Positions 34,894 to 43,960 of a stretch of DNA of 64,000 nucleotides are shown one piece after another (the first letter of the stretch is position 1; each line of letters begins with the position of its first letter). The translations under genes and the position numbers were made by a program. Under the pieces are notes generated by a model. The model made no database searches. It saw nothing but the letters and a program-made list of their open reading frames with translations, and had not been told where the DNA came from. Origin of the DNA: an uncultured Lachnospiraceae bacterium (GTDB lineage Bacteria > Bacillota > Clostridia > Lachnospirales > Lachnospiraceae); assembly GCA_900314085.1 (NCBI GenBank), contig OMTX01000023.1, positions 1-64,000 on the forward strand. The letters run 5' to 3'.

Positions 34894-35772
34894 ATGGCTG
34901 CATCCATGACAGGATTCGGCCGGGCGGCAGCAGAAGGCTCCTCCGGACGCATCACCGTTGAGATCAAATCTGTCAATCACCGCTATCTGGACGTGACGAC
35001 GAAGCTCCCGCGGGAGTTGAATTTTCTGGATCCCCTGCTTCGGGAAACCGTGAAAGAGCGGATTGTCAGAGGAAAGGTCGACGTATCCGTTACATTTGAT
35101 GCCTTTTCGGACGATTCCGTTGCTCTCCGATTCAATCCGAAGATTGCGGAAGCCTATGTACGGTCTGCACTCGAGGCCTCGGAAAAATTCAACCTGAATT
35201 ACGACCTGACGGCCAGCCGCCTCATCACTCTTCTCCATGTAATGGACACGGAGACCGGTGAAACCGACGAAGAGGCACTTACCGCCCTTTTTTCAGAGGC
35301 GATGGACGAAGCCCTCGATGCTTTCGGGAAAGCGCGGGCGGCAGAGGGAGAGCGGCTGGTCAGGGATCTGACGGAAAAAGTCAGGGAACTTTCCCGCCTT
35401 GTTGATGAGGTTGAAAAAAGAATCCCCGTTCTGATTGAGGGGTACAAGGAGAGGCTTACCGACCGTCTGTCGCAATTTTCCGAGGCAGATGGAATCGACT
35501 CTGGCCGTCTCGCCCAGGAGGTTACCCTCTATGCGGACAAGATTGCGATTGACGAAGAGGTGGTCCGCCTGAAGAGCCATATCACCGAAACCCTTGCCAC
35601 TTTGGAAAAGGACGGAGAAATCGGCCGCCGCCTGGACTTCCTCTCCCAGGAAATGAACCGGGAGGCCAATACCATCCTCTCCAAGTCCACGGATGTGGAA
35701 ACAGACCGGGCAGGCGTTCAGATGAAAACCCTGATTGAAAAAATCCGGGAGCAGATACAAAACCTGGAATAA
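34894..35772 (+). CDS. yicC: YicC/YloC family endoribonuclease
   Basis: YicC-family protein; Escherichia coli YicC has RNase activity and the Bacillus relative is YloC. Begins MAASMTGFGRA and contains EIKSVNHRYLDV, LAQEVTLYADKI.DEEVVRL and GRRLDFLSQEMNREANTI, the family's C-terminal signature with likely metal/catalytic residues. The ATG at 34894 follows AAAGGTG; the upstream GTG in the open frame is not needed. Placed before gmk and rpoZ as in many Firmicutes, but without the small remA gene that lies between them in Bacillus. Confidence 0.93.
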   Translation: MAASMTGFGRAAAEGSSGRITVEIKSVNHRYLDVTTKLPRELNFLDPLLRETVKERIVRGKVDVSVTFDAFSDDSVALRFNPKIAEAYVRSALEASEKFNLNYDLTASRLITLLHVMDTETGETDEEALTALFSEAMDEALDAFGKARAAEGERLVRDLTEKVRELSRLVDEVEKRIPVLIEGYKERLTDRLSQFSEADGIDSGRLAQEVTLYADKIAIDEEVVRLKSHITETLATLEKDGEIGRRLDFLSQEMNREANTILSKSTDVETDRAGVQMKTLIEKIREQIQNLE

Positions 35773-35843
35773 TATTCAGCGTATGCCAGTTCAGATTTCG
35801 AAGAAGCCTGAGTCTGGGGGGTCTGAATATAAAGGAGATTTAC

Positions 35844-36491
35844 ATGATGAAACGGGAAGGACTCGTTGCCGTCCTGTCCGGTTTTTCCGGGGCAGGCAAG
35901 GGGACGATCATGAAGCACCTTCTGGAAGAATATCCGGGGCGCTACAATCTCTCTATTTCCGCCACGACGCGGAAGCCGCGGACCGGGGAGGTCGACGGAA
36001 GGGAGTACTTTTTCAAAACAAAAGAAGAATTCGAGCAGATGATTTCCGAAGGGAAGTTCTTAGAGCATGCCTGCTTCAACGGAAACTACTATGGAACGCC
36101 TCTCGACTACGTGAAAAATCTGACAGACCAGGGCAAGGATGTCCTTCTGGAAATCGAAGTCCAGGGCGCCCTGCAGGTGAAAAAGATTTTCCCTGACGCA
36201 GTCCTCCTCTTTGTGACGCCGCCCTCGGCGGATGCCCTGAAAGAAAGGCTCGTCGGGCGAGGGACGGAAACGCCTGAGGAGATAGCCAACCGCCTTTCCA
36301 TTTCCACCCGCGAATCGCAGCTGATGGAAAAGTACGATTACCTGATTGTCAATGATGACCTCGAGACGGCCGTACAGGACGTCCACGATATCATAGAAAG
36401 CGAAGCATTAAAAACCCTTCGCAACAAGGCAAATATTGAAGAAATGAGAAGCGAACTCAAAAAGTTCGCGAAAGGAGAAGAAAACTCATGA
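35844..36491 (+). CDS. gmk: Guanylate kinase
   Basis: Phosphorylates GMP/dGMP. P-loop region SGFSGAGKGT (Phe where many have Pro), SATTRKPRTGEVDGREY and LLEIEVQGALQVKK. 215 residues, slightly long at the C-terminus. AAAGGAG before the double ATG. Four-base overlap with rpoZ. Confidence 0.96.
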   Translation: MMKREGLVAVLSGFSGAGKGTIMKHLLEEYPGRYNLSISATTRKPRTGEVDGREYFFKTKEEFEQMISEGKFLEHACFNGNYYGTPLDYVKNLTDQGKDVLLEIEVQGALQVKKIFPDAVLLFVTPPSADALKERLVGRGTETPEEIANRLSISTRESQLMEKYDYLIVNDDLETAVQDVHDIIESEALKTLRNKANIEEMRSELKKFAKGEENS

Positions 36492-36985
36492 TCCATCCTT
36501 CCTATGTGGAACTTATGAAAGTTGTAAATGAAGGCGCTGACGTCGGCGACGAGCCCGTCATCAATTCCCGCTACTCCATCGTCTGCGCGACAGCGAAACG
36601 GGCCCGCCAGCTCATAGACCACAGAAAGCCCTTGATTGAAAACACGGAGGGAATGAAGCCTCTTTCCATCGCTGTCGAGGAGATGTGGGAAGGAAAGCTT
36701 CGAATTCTCACCGATGAGGAAGCTGCTGTTGAGCAGGAAAAGCAGGACGCTTATGACGAGAAGGTTCGCGAAGAGCGGGCCCGCCAGAAGGAAGAAGAAC
36801 GCCTGAAGGCGGAAGAGGAAGCCCGTCAAAAGGCTGAAGCAGAAGCTGCTGCTGACGAGGACGGTGAAATCATAGAGGACGAGTCCTCCGAGGAAACCGT
36901 TGACACGACTGTATTTGCAAGTGAAGATGAAGACTTCACGCCGCATGCGGGCGACGATGAAGAAGGCTCCGGAGACGCAGAGTAA
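36488..36985 (+). CDS. rpoZ: RNA polymerase omega subunit with long acidic tail
   Basis: Small subunit that helps RNA polymerase assembly. The omega core is residues 1-78, with NSRYSIVCATAKRARQLID and PLSIAVEEMWEGKLRI. A tail of about 87 residues follows: first a Glu/Arg/Lys/Ala-rich coiled coil, then an acidic Asp/Glu/Ser stretch. Usual omega proteins have 60-90 residues, so this is nearly double. Overlaps gmk by four bases; rimO begins three bases after its stop. Confidence 0.9.
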   Translation: MIHPSYVELMKVVNEGADVGDEPVINSRYSIVCATAKRARQLIDHRKPLIENTEGMKPLSIAVEEMWEGKLRILTDEEAAVEQEKQDAYDEKVREERARQKEEERLKAEEEARQKAEAEAAADEDGEIIEDESSEETVDTTVFASEDEDFTPHAGDDEEGSGDAE

Positions 36986-36988
36986 TCC

Positions 36989-38341
36989 ATGTCTGAATTT
37001 GCCGGAAAAATATTCATTCAGTCTTTAGGCTGCGACAAGAACCTTTCCGATGCGGAGCACATGCTGTCCCGCCTCATCAAAAAGGGCTATACAATTACCG
37101 ACAACGAGACAGAGGCAGATATCATCATCGTAAACACCTGCTGCTTCATTCACGATGCCCTGCAGGAATCGATTGATACGATCATCGAGCTCGGTTCCCT
37201 GAAGGAGACGGGAGCGCTCAAGACTCTTGTAGTCACCGGCTGCATGGCGGAGCGCTATGCGGAGCAGATGAAAGAGGAACTGCCTGAAGTCGATGCCATC
37301 TGCGGAACGACGTCTTATGACAAAATCTGCGACGTCATCGAAGAGGCGGCGTCCGGGCAGCAACCGGTTCAACTGGATGATCTCTCACGTCTGCCCGATG
37401 ATTCGGCAGGCCGCGTGCTTTCCAATCTCACGACCTACGGCTATCTGAAAATTGCGGAGGGCTGCAACAAGGGCTGCTCCTACTGCATCATTCCTTCCCT
37501 GCGCGGTCCCTACCGGTCCGTTCCGATGGAATCTCTTGTTTCCGAAGCAGAGGACATGGTAAAAAACGGGGTGAAGGAACTCATTCTCGTCGCCCAGGAG
37601 ACAACGCTCTACGGGACAGACATCTACGGAAAGAAGTCTCTGCCGGATCTGCTCCGGAAGCTGAATGCTATAGAAGGCCTTGCGGCCATTCGCATCATGT
37701 ACTGCTATCCGGAAGAAATTACGGAAGAGCTGCTGCAGACCATGGCAGAATGCAAAAAAGTCTGCCATTACCTGGACCTGCCCATTCAGCACTGCTCGGA
37801 TGAAATTTTAAAGGCAATGCGGCGAAAAACACGGAAGTCAGAGCTTCTTGAAAAAATTGCCCTGATCCGGAGGATTTTGCCTGACTGTGCCCTGCGAACG
37901 ACGCTGATCTGCGGCTTCCCCGGAGAAACAGAAGAGCAGCAGGAAGAATTAAAACAATTCATTCAAGAGGTACAGTTTGATCATCTCGGCGCCTTCACCT
38001 ATTCGCAGGAAGAGGGAACGCCGGCAGCTGCCATGGAAGGCCAGATTCCCGAGGATGTGAAAACCGCCCGTCGCGACGCCATTATGGCCCTGCAGCAGAG
38101 AATTACAGAGAAGAAAAACCGGGAACTTATCGGAAAGACCTACACTGCCATTGTTGACGGCTACCTTCCCGAAGACGGAAATCTCGTCTGCCGGATCTAC
38201 CGGGATGCCCCGGATATCGACGGGGAGTTGTTCGTTCCCTCAGACCATGAGATGATGGCAGGAACAGAGCTTTTCGTTCGTATTACCGATGTCAATGCCT
38301 ATGATTACAGAGGAGAAATCGTCAATGAATCTGCCGAATAA
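36989..38341 (+). CDS. rimO: Ribosomal protein S12 methylthiotransferase
   Basis: Radical-SAM enzyme that methylthiolates an aspartate of S12. Cluster cysteines in SLGCDKNLSDAE, VNTCCFIHDA and VTGCMAERY, radical-SAM motif CNKGCSYCIIPSLRG, and a C-terminal TRAM domain. SLGCDKN distinguishes RimO from MiaB, which is present separately at 15.8 kb. 450 residues, normal. Confidence 0.96.
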   Translation: MSEFAGKIFIQSLGCDKNLSDAEHMLSRLIKKGYTITDNETEADIIIVNTCCFIHDALQESIDTIIELGSLKETGALKTLVVTGCMAERYAEQMKEELPEVDAICGTTSYDKICDVIEEAASGQQPVQLDDLSRLPDDSAGRVLSNLTTYGYLKIAEGCNKGCSYCIIPSLRGPYRSVPMESLVSEAEDMVKNGVKELILVAQETTLYGTDIYGKKSLPDLLRKLNAIEGLAAIRIMYCYPEEITEELLQTMAECKKVCHYLDLPIQHCSDEILKAMRRKTRKSELLEKIALIRRILPDCALRTTLICGFPGETEEQQEELKQFIQEVQFDHLGAFTYSQEEGTPAAAMEGQIPEDVKTARRDAIMALQQRITEKKNRELIGKTYTAIVDGYLPEDGNLVCRIYRDAPDIDGELFVPSDHEMMAGTELFVRITDVNAYDYRGEIVNESAE

Positions 38342-38867
38342 GCTTACCATGCTCCGGATCTTTATGATTCCTTTTTTCGTTGTCTTTCTCCTGTGTTTCC
38401 CGGACAGTCTCACGATGCGGCTCATCGCTGACGCCATCTTCATTGCGGCGTCCCTGACCGACATGGCTGACGGGAAAATTGCCCGGTCGCGGAACCTTAT
38501 TACGAATTTTGGCAAGTTTATGGATCCCCTTGCTGACAAGCTTCTCGTGACTTCGGCCATGATCTGCCTTACGGCCCTGGGAGAGCTTCCCGCCTGGTTT
38601 ACAATCATCGTCGTTGCGCGGGAATTCATCATTTCCGGCTTCCGCCTCATAGCTGCGGAAAACGGCATCGTCATTGCAGCCTCCTACTGGGGCAAGTTCA
38701 AAACCGCCTTTTCCATGATCATGGTAATCGTGATGGTGGCAAAGTTTGAAAATACGATCTGGTACTGGCTGGGGCAGATTCTCATGTGGATTTCCCTCTT
38801 CCTTACCGTCGTTTCCCTGATTGACTACATCGTAAAGAACAAGGATGTCTTAAAGGAGCAGAGTTGA
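38325..38867 (+). CDS. pgsA: CDP-diacylglycerol-glycerol-3-phosphate phosphatidyltransferase
   Basis: Membrane enzyme of phosphatidylglycerol synthesis. Starts MNLPNKLTMLRIF and carries the CDP-alcohol transferase motif spread over DMADGKIARS and FGKFMDPLADK. Five to six membrane segments. The ATG at 38325 has GAGGAG upstream and lies inside the end of rimO (17-base overlap). 180 residues. Confidence 0.95.
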   Translation: MNLPNKLTMLRIFMIPFFVVFLLCFPDSLTMRLIADAIFIAASLTDMADGKIARSRNLITNFGKFMDPLADKLLVTSAMICLTALGELPAWFTIIVVAREFIISGFRLIAAENGIVIAASYWGKFKTAFSMIMVIVMVAKFENTIWYWLGQILMWISLFLTVVSLIDYIVKNKDVLKEQS

Positions 38868-39394
38868 ACGTATTCGAGCAATTTGCAGGAAATTTGAAAA
38901 GCTTCTTCGGCCCGTCTACAGACAAACTGGCTTGCGAGCTTTATGATGCCTTGAAACGGAAGCACCTTCGCATCGCCACGGCCGAGTCCTGTACCGGCGG
39001 CCGTCTGGCTGATGCTCTTGTATCGGTGGAAGGCATCTCGGAGGTCTATCCGGGCGGCTATGTCACCTATTCCGACGAAGCAAAGGCAAGGGATCTACTC
39101 GTATCGAGAAAAACGTTGGCCTACCATACGGCCGTTTCTGCCGAAGTGTCGCGGCAGATGGCGATGGGGCTTCACATGAAGACCGGCGCTGACCTCTGCC
39201 TGACGACGACCGGTATGGCGGGCCCTACAGGAGGAACTGCAGAAACGCCTGTCGGCACCGTCTATATTTCGCTTGCCGTAAAGGACCGTGTCATCACCCG
39301 GCATTTCGTTTTCACCGGGAACCGTGAAGCTGTACGGAATCAGGCGGTGCGGGAGGCTTTGCAGCTGGCCCTTGCTGCACTGGAGGAGTATTGA
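38864..39394 (+). CDS. CinA C-terminal domain protein (nicotinamide-nucleotide amidase-like)
   Basis: Stand-alone CinA C-domain, which deamidates NMN in characterised relatives. Motifs IATAESCTGGRLADAL, EVYPGGYVTYSDEAK and TTTGMAGPTGGT. Only the C-domain is present (176 residues against about 410 for full CinA), with a 25-residue leader. TTG start in a TTGA overlap with pgsA, preceded by AAAGGAG. Confidence 0.9.
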   Translation: MNVFEQFAGNLKSFFGPSTDKLACELYDALKRKHLRIATAESCTGGRLADALVSVEGISEVYPGGYVTYSDEAKARDLLVSRKTLAYHTAVSAEVSRQMAMGLHMKTGADLCLTTTGMAGPTGGTAETPVGTVYISLAVKDRVITRHFVFTGNREAVRNQAVREALQLALAALEEY

Positions 39395-39463
39395 CGGGCT
39401 CAAGCCGGACCTCCGTTTTCTTTATGACTAATATTTTTGCCGATACTGAAGAAGGCTTTTGAC

Positions 39464-40027
39464 ATGAGAGTAATCGCAGGCAGCCGCAGGTCCATCCCTC
39501 TGAAGTCCGTTGAAGGGATGGCTACCCGGCCCACCCAGGACAGAATCAAGGAAACCCTGTTCAATATCATACAGAACTATGTTCCGGGCTGCCGTTTTCT
39601 CGACCTCTATGCCGGGAGCGGCCAGATGGCGATTGAAGCCTTAAGCCGCGGAGCAGTTTCTGCCGTTCTCGTGGACAGCGGCCGGGAACCGAAAAAGGTC
39701 ATTGAAGCAAACCTTGAGAAAACGCGTTTCACCCAGGAAGCCAGGCTTTTTTCGTCGGCCGTCCTTTCCTATGTTGGGACAGCGTCGCCGGACAAGCCCT
39801 TTGACATCATCTTCATGGATCCTCCCTACGACCTGCGCGAGGAAATCCCCGTTCTGGAAAAGATTGCGGAACGGAGGCTCCTCTCCGACAGCGGCTGGAT
39901 CATTGTGGAAGCCCGTCTGGACAATGACTTCTACGAGCATATTCCTTCGGCGTTCCGTGTTGATCGGATCAAGGATTACAAAACAAACCGCCACGTGTTC
40001 ATCAAATGGGCGGAGGCAGACGCATGA
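39464..40027 (+). CDS. rsmD: 16S rRNA (guanine-966-N2)-methyltransferase
   Basis: Methylates G966 of 16S rRNA. MRVIAGSRRSIPL start, TRPTQDRIKETLFNI, SAM loop FLDLYAGSGQMAIEAL and catalytic MDPPYDL. 187 residues, normal. The frame is open from 39437, but the ATG at 39464 is family-like and has GAAGG before it. coaD overlaps by four bases, the common rsmD-coaD pairing. Confidence 0.95.
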   Translation: MRVIAGSRRSIPLKSVEGMATRPTQDRIKETLFNIIQNYVPGCRFLDLYAGSGQMAIEALSRGAVSAVLVDSGREPKKVIEANLEKTRFTQEARLFSSAVLSYVGTASPDKPFDIIFMDPPYDLREEIPVLEKIAERRLLSDSGWIIVEARLDNDFYEHIPSAFRVDRIKDYKTNRHVFIKWAEADA

Positions 40028-40500
40028 AAAAAGCTATCTATCCCGGTTCCTTTGATCCCGTCACATTCGGGCACCTGGATATCATCCGCCGGGCGGCCGG
40101 TCTCTTCGACACCCTGACCGTTCTCGTGATGATCAACAGCGCAAAAAGGACGTTGTTTTCACCGGATGAGCGTGTTAATATGATACGAGGGCTTTTGACA
40201 GAGTTCCCGAATGTGGACGTCAAGGCGACGGACCGGCTGCTTGTTGACTATGCCCGGGAGAATGACATAAATATCGTTGTCCGGGGACTGCGTACCACGA
40301 CAGACTTTGAGTACGAGCTGCAGCTGGCCCATATTTACAAGAAGGAAAACGAAGGCTTAGAAACCGTCTTTCTTGCGACAGAGATGGAGTATTCCTACCT
40401 GTCGTCGACAGTTGTGCGGGAATTTGCTTCCTACCACGGTGATATTTCCCCCTTCGTACCGGCTTCCCTGATTCCCCTGATTGAAGAGAAGTACAAGTGA
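40024..40500 (+). CDS. coaD: Phosphopantetheine adenylyltransferase
   Basis: Fourth step of coenzyme A synthesis. AIYPGSFDPVTFGHLDII with the TxGH nucleotide motif, RGLRTTTDFEYELQ, and YLSSTVVREFA. 158 residues, normal, from the ATG that overlaps the rsmD stop. Confidence 0.97.
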   Translation: MKKAIYPGSFDPVTFGHLDIIRRAAGLFDTLTVLVMINSAKRTLFSPDERVNMIRGLLTEFPNVDVKATDRLLVDYARENDINIVVRGLRTTTDFEYELQLAHIYKKENEGLETVFLATEMEYSYLSSTVVREFASYHGDISPFVPASLIPLIEEKYK

Positions 40501-40605
40501 CTTTCGGAAATTTCCAATTCGGGACGGAAGATTGTATTTTTGTACATTTTTGATTAATGATATTATTCATGTAAACAGAACAGCTAGGTAAGGAGAAACA
40601 TCCGC

Positions 40606-41346
40606 ATGGCCAGCGAAATTGAAAGTATCATTGAAGAAATTGAAGACTACCTCGACAGCTGCAAGACAACAATGCTGTCGTCAAACAAAATCGTTGTCAA
40701 CCGCGACGACATGGACTCCCTGATCGATGAACTGAAGACGAAGACGCCGGTGGAAATCAAGCGCTATCAGAAGATCATCAACAATCAGGAAGCCATCTTA
40801 AACGACGCGAAGAAAAAAGCGGCAGCCATCATCGAAGAGGCTCAGGTCCAGACCACGGAGCTCCTTTCCGAACACGAGATCATGCGGAAGGCCTATGCCC
40901 AGGCCAATGAAGTCGTCATGGTGGCGACCAAGCAGGCAAATGAGATGCTCGACAAGGCTACCAGCGATGCGAACGACATTCGGACCGGCGCTATTGCTTA
41001 CACGGACAGCCTCTTAAAGAGCGTGCAGGAAATTCTCGCTACTTCCATCGAAACAACGAAGGCCCGGGATGAAAAGTTTTTAGGCCAGATGCAGGGCTAT
41101 CTCGATACGGTCATGCAGAACCGGATGGAACTGTCCCCGAATCCTACGGATACCGTCATGAATGCCGATCTGCCGCAAAAGAATGAACCTGCTGCGGCGA
41201 CGGAAAGCACTCCGTCTGCCGATGCTCAGGCCAAGCCAAAGGATACGCCCAAAAAGCCGGCTTCTACACCCAATACGGCTCCGACAGACGAAAAAAAACC
41301 GGCCAGCGGCATTGACGTTCCGGAAAAGTTCTTCAACAAGGAATGA
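40606..41346 (+). CDS. Coiled-coil protein, V-type ATPase subunit H-like
   Basis: 246 residues: a predicted coiled coil over roughly residues 1-180 with many Ala/Glu/Lys heptads (ILNDAKKKAAAIIEEAQVQ is typical of ATPase stalk-like and DivIVA-like helices), then a Pro/Thr/Ala-rich disordered tail ending in DVPEKFFNKE. Genes of this type follow coaD in many Lachnospiraceae and are labelled vacuolar H+-ATPase subunit H by composition only. No ATPase genes are nearby. Function unknown; a division or envelope scaffold is possible. Confidence 0.75.
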   Translation: MASEIESIIEEIEDYLDSCKTTMLSSNKIVVNRDDMDSLIDELKTKTPVEIKRYQKIINNQEAILNDAKKKAAAIIEEAQVQTTELLSEHEIMRKAYAQANEVVMVATKQANEMLDKATSDANDIRTGAIAYTDSLLKSVQEILATSIETTKARDEKFLGQMQGYLDTVMQNRMELSPNPTDTVMNADLPQKNEPAAATESTPSADAQAKPKDTPKKPASTPNTAPTDEKKPASGIDVPEKFFNKE

Positions 41347-41371
41347 ATTATTTGAACATTTGATGGAATTT

Positions 41372-41398
41372 GCGGCACCTCACGAGGGTGCCGCTTTT
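41372..41398 (+). terminator. Terminator after the coiled-coil gene
   Basis: GCGGCACC (41372-41379) pairs with GGTGCCGC (41387-41394), then TTTT. Confidence 0.85.
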
Positions 41399-41453
41399 CG
41401 GTGAAAACGGGTACCCGGCCCGGCATGCGAAAGCCGGCGCCAGCCTATTTCGG

Positions 41454-42131
41454 ATGGACAGCGGATTGAAACGACACAAATACGAAGCCGTCATTTTTGA
41501 CCTGGACGGAACCCTCATCAACTCCCTTTCCGTTTGGCACGATGTGGACATCACATTTCTCGGAAGGCGTGGGCTTGCCGTTCCTCCTACTCTGCAGAAG
41601 GATCTGGGCGGTCTTTCCATGTATGAGATCGGGGAATATTTTCAAACGAAGTTCGGGCTTTCTGACACCGTGGAAGAGATGATGGCCGAGTGGAATGAGC
41701 TCGCCTACGAGGACTACCGGTATCGTTTCGGCCTGAAGGAAGGCGCAGAGGATTTCCTTCACTTTCTGAAAAAGGAAGGCTTTTCTACCGGCCTTGCCAC
41801 CAGTAATTCCCGGGAACTCGTTGAAGCTTCCTTCGAAAAGAACCGGCTCTACGATGTCATTGACGTCATTGTGTCTTCCAATGAGGTCCCCCACGGAAAG
41901 CCGGAGCCGGACATCTATCTTGCCTGCGCCGAACGGCTTTCTGCAATTCCTGAAAGATGTCTTGTCTTTGAGGATCATCCGGATGGCATTCTTGCCGCCA
42001 GGCGGGCCGGAATGACCGTCTGGGCAGTTGCCGATGACTATACTTCCGATGCAGAAGAAGAGAAGCGGAGGGCAGCAGCCGGCTTCATCACGGACTTCAC
42101 GGAATTTGACCGAAGCCTGCTCTTTGAATGA
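41454..42131 (+). CDS. HAD-superfamily hydrolase (phosphatase/phosphoglucomutase-like)
   Basis: HAD subfamily IA enzyme: motif I AVIFDLDGTLINS, motif II TSNSRELV, motif III lysine in PHGKPEPDIYL, motif IV VFEDHPDGILAARRAG. The helical cap between motifs I and II fits small-phosphosugar or beta-phosphoglucomutase-like substrates, which cannot be fixed from sequence. The start is uncertain: ATG at 41454 or TTG at 41466 are both plausible with weak ribosome sites; the open frame from 41370 runs through the terminator hairpin. Confidence 0.87.
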   Translation: MDSGLKRHKYEAVIFDLDGTLINSLSVWHDVDITFLGRRGLAVPPTLQKDLGGLSMYEIGEYFQTKFGLSDTVEEMMAEWNELAYEDYRYRFGLKEGAEDFLHFLKKEGFSTGLATSNSRELVEASFEKNRLYDVIDVIVSSNEVPHGKPEPDIYLACAERLSAIPERCLVFEDHPDGILAARRAGMTVWAVADDYTSDAEEEKRRAAAGFITDFTEFDRSLLFE

Positions 42132-42199
42132 TCGTTTTTTTTGCCTGCGGACGGCGGATCTTCAGGCAAAGGCGGTGAACCCTTGAAACTGTATATGAG

Positions 42200-43252
42200 A
42201 TGAAAAATATATGCATTGATGAAAATAATGAAAAGCAGACGCTGCTCAAGTTCCTGCGCCGCCTCTTTCCTGAATCACCCGACGGATTCTTTTTCAAGAT
42301 GCTACGGAAGAAGAATATTACATTGAACGGAAAAAAGGCTGGAGGGAAGGAAATCCTTGCGGCAGGAGATTCCGTCCAAATTTTCTTTTCCGATGAAACA
42401 TTTGAAAAATTATCATCTGCAGGAACAAATGCGGCAGAAGATGCCTTTGAAAGTCTCCTGAAGGACGATTTCCCCACCCCCGAAATTGTATACGAATGTC
42501 CGGACTTTCTGGCTGTGAACAAGGCTGCGGACGTTCTTTCCCAAAAAGCGGAGAAAGATGATATCTCCGTCAATGAAATGCTGCTTTCCTATGTGGCAAA
42601 GAAGGGCTTGATCACGGCGGAGTCCTTTTCCCGCTTTCATCCCTCGGTAAGTAACCGCCTCGACCGGAACACTTCCGGTCTTCTCTTTTTCGCCCTTACG
42701 CTGAAGGGACAGCAGTACCTGACAAAGATGCTCCGGGACCGGACGATAAGGAAGTACTATCTGGCTATCGTTCACGGGCGGCCGGAGGAAGGGGAAGATT
42801 TTTCCGCCTGGCTGAAGAAAGACGAAAAGACAAATATCGTCAAAGTCCGGAACAGGGCTTTTGACGGAGCCCGGGAGATTCATACCGGAATTGATATCCT
42901 TTCCTCTTCCGGAGAATTTTCACTTTTGAAGGTACATCTCATTACCGGGGCGCCCCACCAGATCCGGTCCCACCTGGCCTTTCTCGGTTGTCCGATAGTA
43001 TTTGATCCGAAATATGGAGAAATAAGGCAGGACAAAAAACTATCGGCCGCATGCAGCCCGTCGAATCAAAAGACAGACGGAAAACAGACCGATATTTCCG
43101 GGGCAGGGAGGCCGTTTTCTAAAGCCGGATTTAGGCAGATGCTGCATTCCTATAGGACAATTTTTCCGGACGGGCAGACTTTTACCGCTCCCGTACCAGA
43201 GGACATGAAGCGGTTCTGCCGGAATTTTCACTTGGATATCAGCAGATTATAG
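42200..43252 (+). CDS. RluA-family pseudouridine synthase
   Basis: Pseudouridine synthase with an N-terminal S4-like RNA-binding region (LRKKNITLNGKKAGGKEIL). In the catalytic domain, SNRLDRNTSGLLFFAL holds the catalytic Asp, and VHLITGAPHQIRSHLAFLG follows. Closest to the RluC/RluD type by layout; target uridine unknown. A separate RluD-like gene is at 60.1 kb. About 35 extra hydrophilic residues (43022-43130) interrupt the C-terminal part. The ATG at 42200 has no ribosome site of its own but overlaps the stop of a possible six-codon leader. Confidence 0.88.
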   Translation: MKNICIDENNEKQTLLKFLRRLFPESPDGFFFKMLRKKNITLNGKKAGGKEILAAGDSVQIFFSDETFEKLSSAGTNAAEDAFESLLKDDFPTPEIVYECPDFLAVNKAADVLSQKAEKDDISVNEMLLSYVAKKGLITAESFSRFHPSVSNRLDRNTSGLLFFALTLKGQQYLTKMLRDRTIRKYYLAIVHGRPEEGEDFSAWLKKDEKTNIVKVRNRAFDGAREIHTGIDILSSSGEFSLLKVHLITGAPHQIRSHLAFLGCPIVFDPKYGEIRQDKKLSAACSPSNQKTDGKQTDISGAGRPFSKAGFRQMLHSYRTIFPDGQTFTAPVPEDMKRFCRNFHLDISRL

Positions 43253-43346
43253 CGATGAAACAGGCTGTATTTTTCTAATACAAGCGATTTTCTAAATAAT
43301 TCAGCATATTTCGTACAATTTTGGCAAAACGGCAGGGTGATGATAC

Positions 43347-43886
43347 ATGGCGACGTGGGAATCCCGCGGCCTCCGCGGTTCTGTCCTCGAGGACATGATC
43401 AACAAGACAAATGAAATATACAGGGAGAAGAAGCTGGCCCTGATTCAGAAGGTGCCGACTCCCATCACTCCCATCAATATTGACAAGGAGTCCCGCCACA
43501 TTACGCTTGCGTATTTCGACCAGAAGTCGACGGTCGACTACATCGGGGCGGTGCAGGGCATTCCTGTATGCTTCGATGCGAAGGAGTGCAACACAGACCG
43601 CTTTCCCCTGGCGAATATCCACGAGCACCAGATGCGGTTCATGGAGGAGTTTGAAGGACAGGAGGGCGTCGCCTTTTTTCTCATCATGTTCACGGACCGC
43701 AATGTCTTTTACTATATGCGTTTCCGCGAGGCCCTGACCTTCTGGAAACGGATGGAAGAGGGCGGACGTAAGTCCTTCCTCTACGACGAGCTCGATCCTG
43801 CCTACTTCTTTGACGCCGGCCGCAACGCCTTCCTTCCCTATCTCAATATGCTGGAGAAGGATCTGTCCGAGCGGGACGAAGAATAA
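43347..43886 (+). CDS. recU: Holliday junction resolvase RecU
   Basis: Structure-specific endonuclease that resolves Holliday junctions in Firmicutes, which lack RuvC. Visible family core: RGSVLEDMINKTNEIYREKK, IQKVPTPITPINID, ITLAYFDQKSTVDYIG, FDAKECN and FPLANIHEHQM, with the Asp/Glu/Lys metal site in the middle motifs. 179 residues, normal. It complements ruvAB at 18.3 kb. Confidence 0.92.
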   Translation: MATWESRGLRGSVLEDMINKTNEIYREKKLALIQKVPTPITPINIDKESRHITLAYFDQKSTVDYIGAVQGIPVCFDAKECNTDRFPLANIHEHQMRFMEEFEGQEGVAFFLIMFTDRNVFYYMRFREALTFWKRMEEGGRKSFLYDELDPAYFFDAGRNAFLPYLNMLEKDLSERDEE

Positions 43887-43907
43887 TATTCCATATTGGG
43901 GCTACTG

Positions 43908-43936
43908 TTGACACAGTAAGGAAAAAATAATATAAT
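43908..43936 (+). promoter_or_regulatory. Histidine operon promoter
   Basis: TTGACA (43908-43913), 17 bases, TATAAT (43931-43936): consensus sigma-A promoter. The strongest in the window by match. Confidence 0.9.
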
Positions 43937-43960
43937 TCAGCCTGCTATCACGGCAGCACG

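Noticed and set aside
42136-42175. Terminator at the stem TTTGCCTG..CAGGCAAA after the HAD gene
   Set aside because: The T run precedes rather than follows the stem on the plus strand, and the minus-strand side has an A run, so it fits no terminator in either direction.
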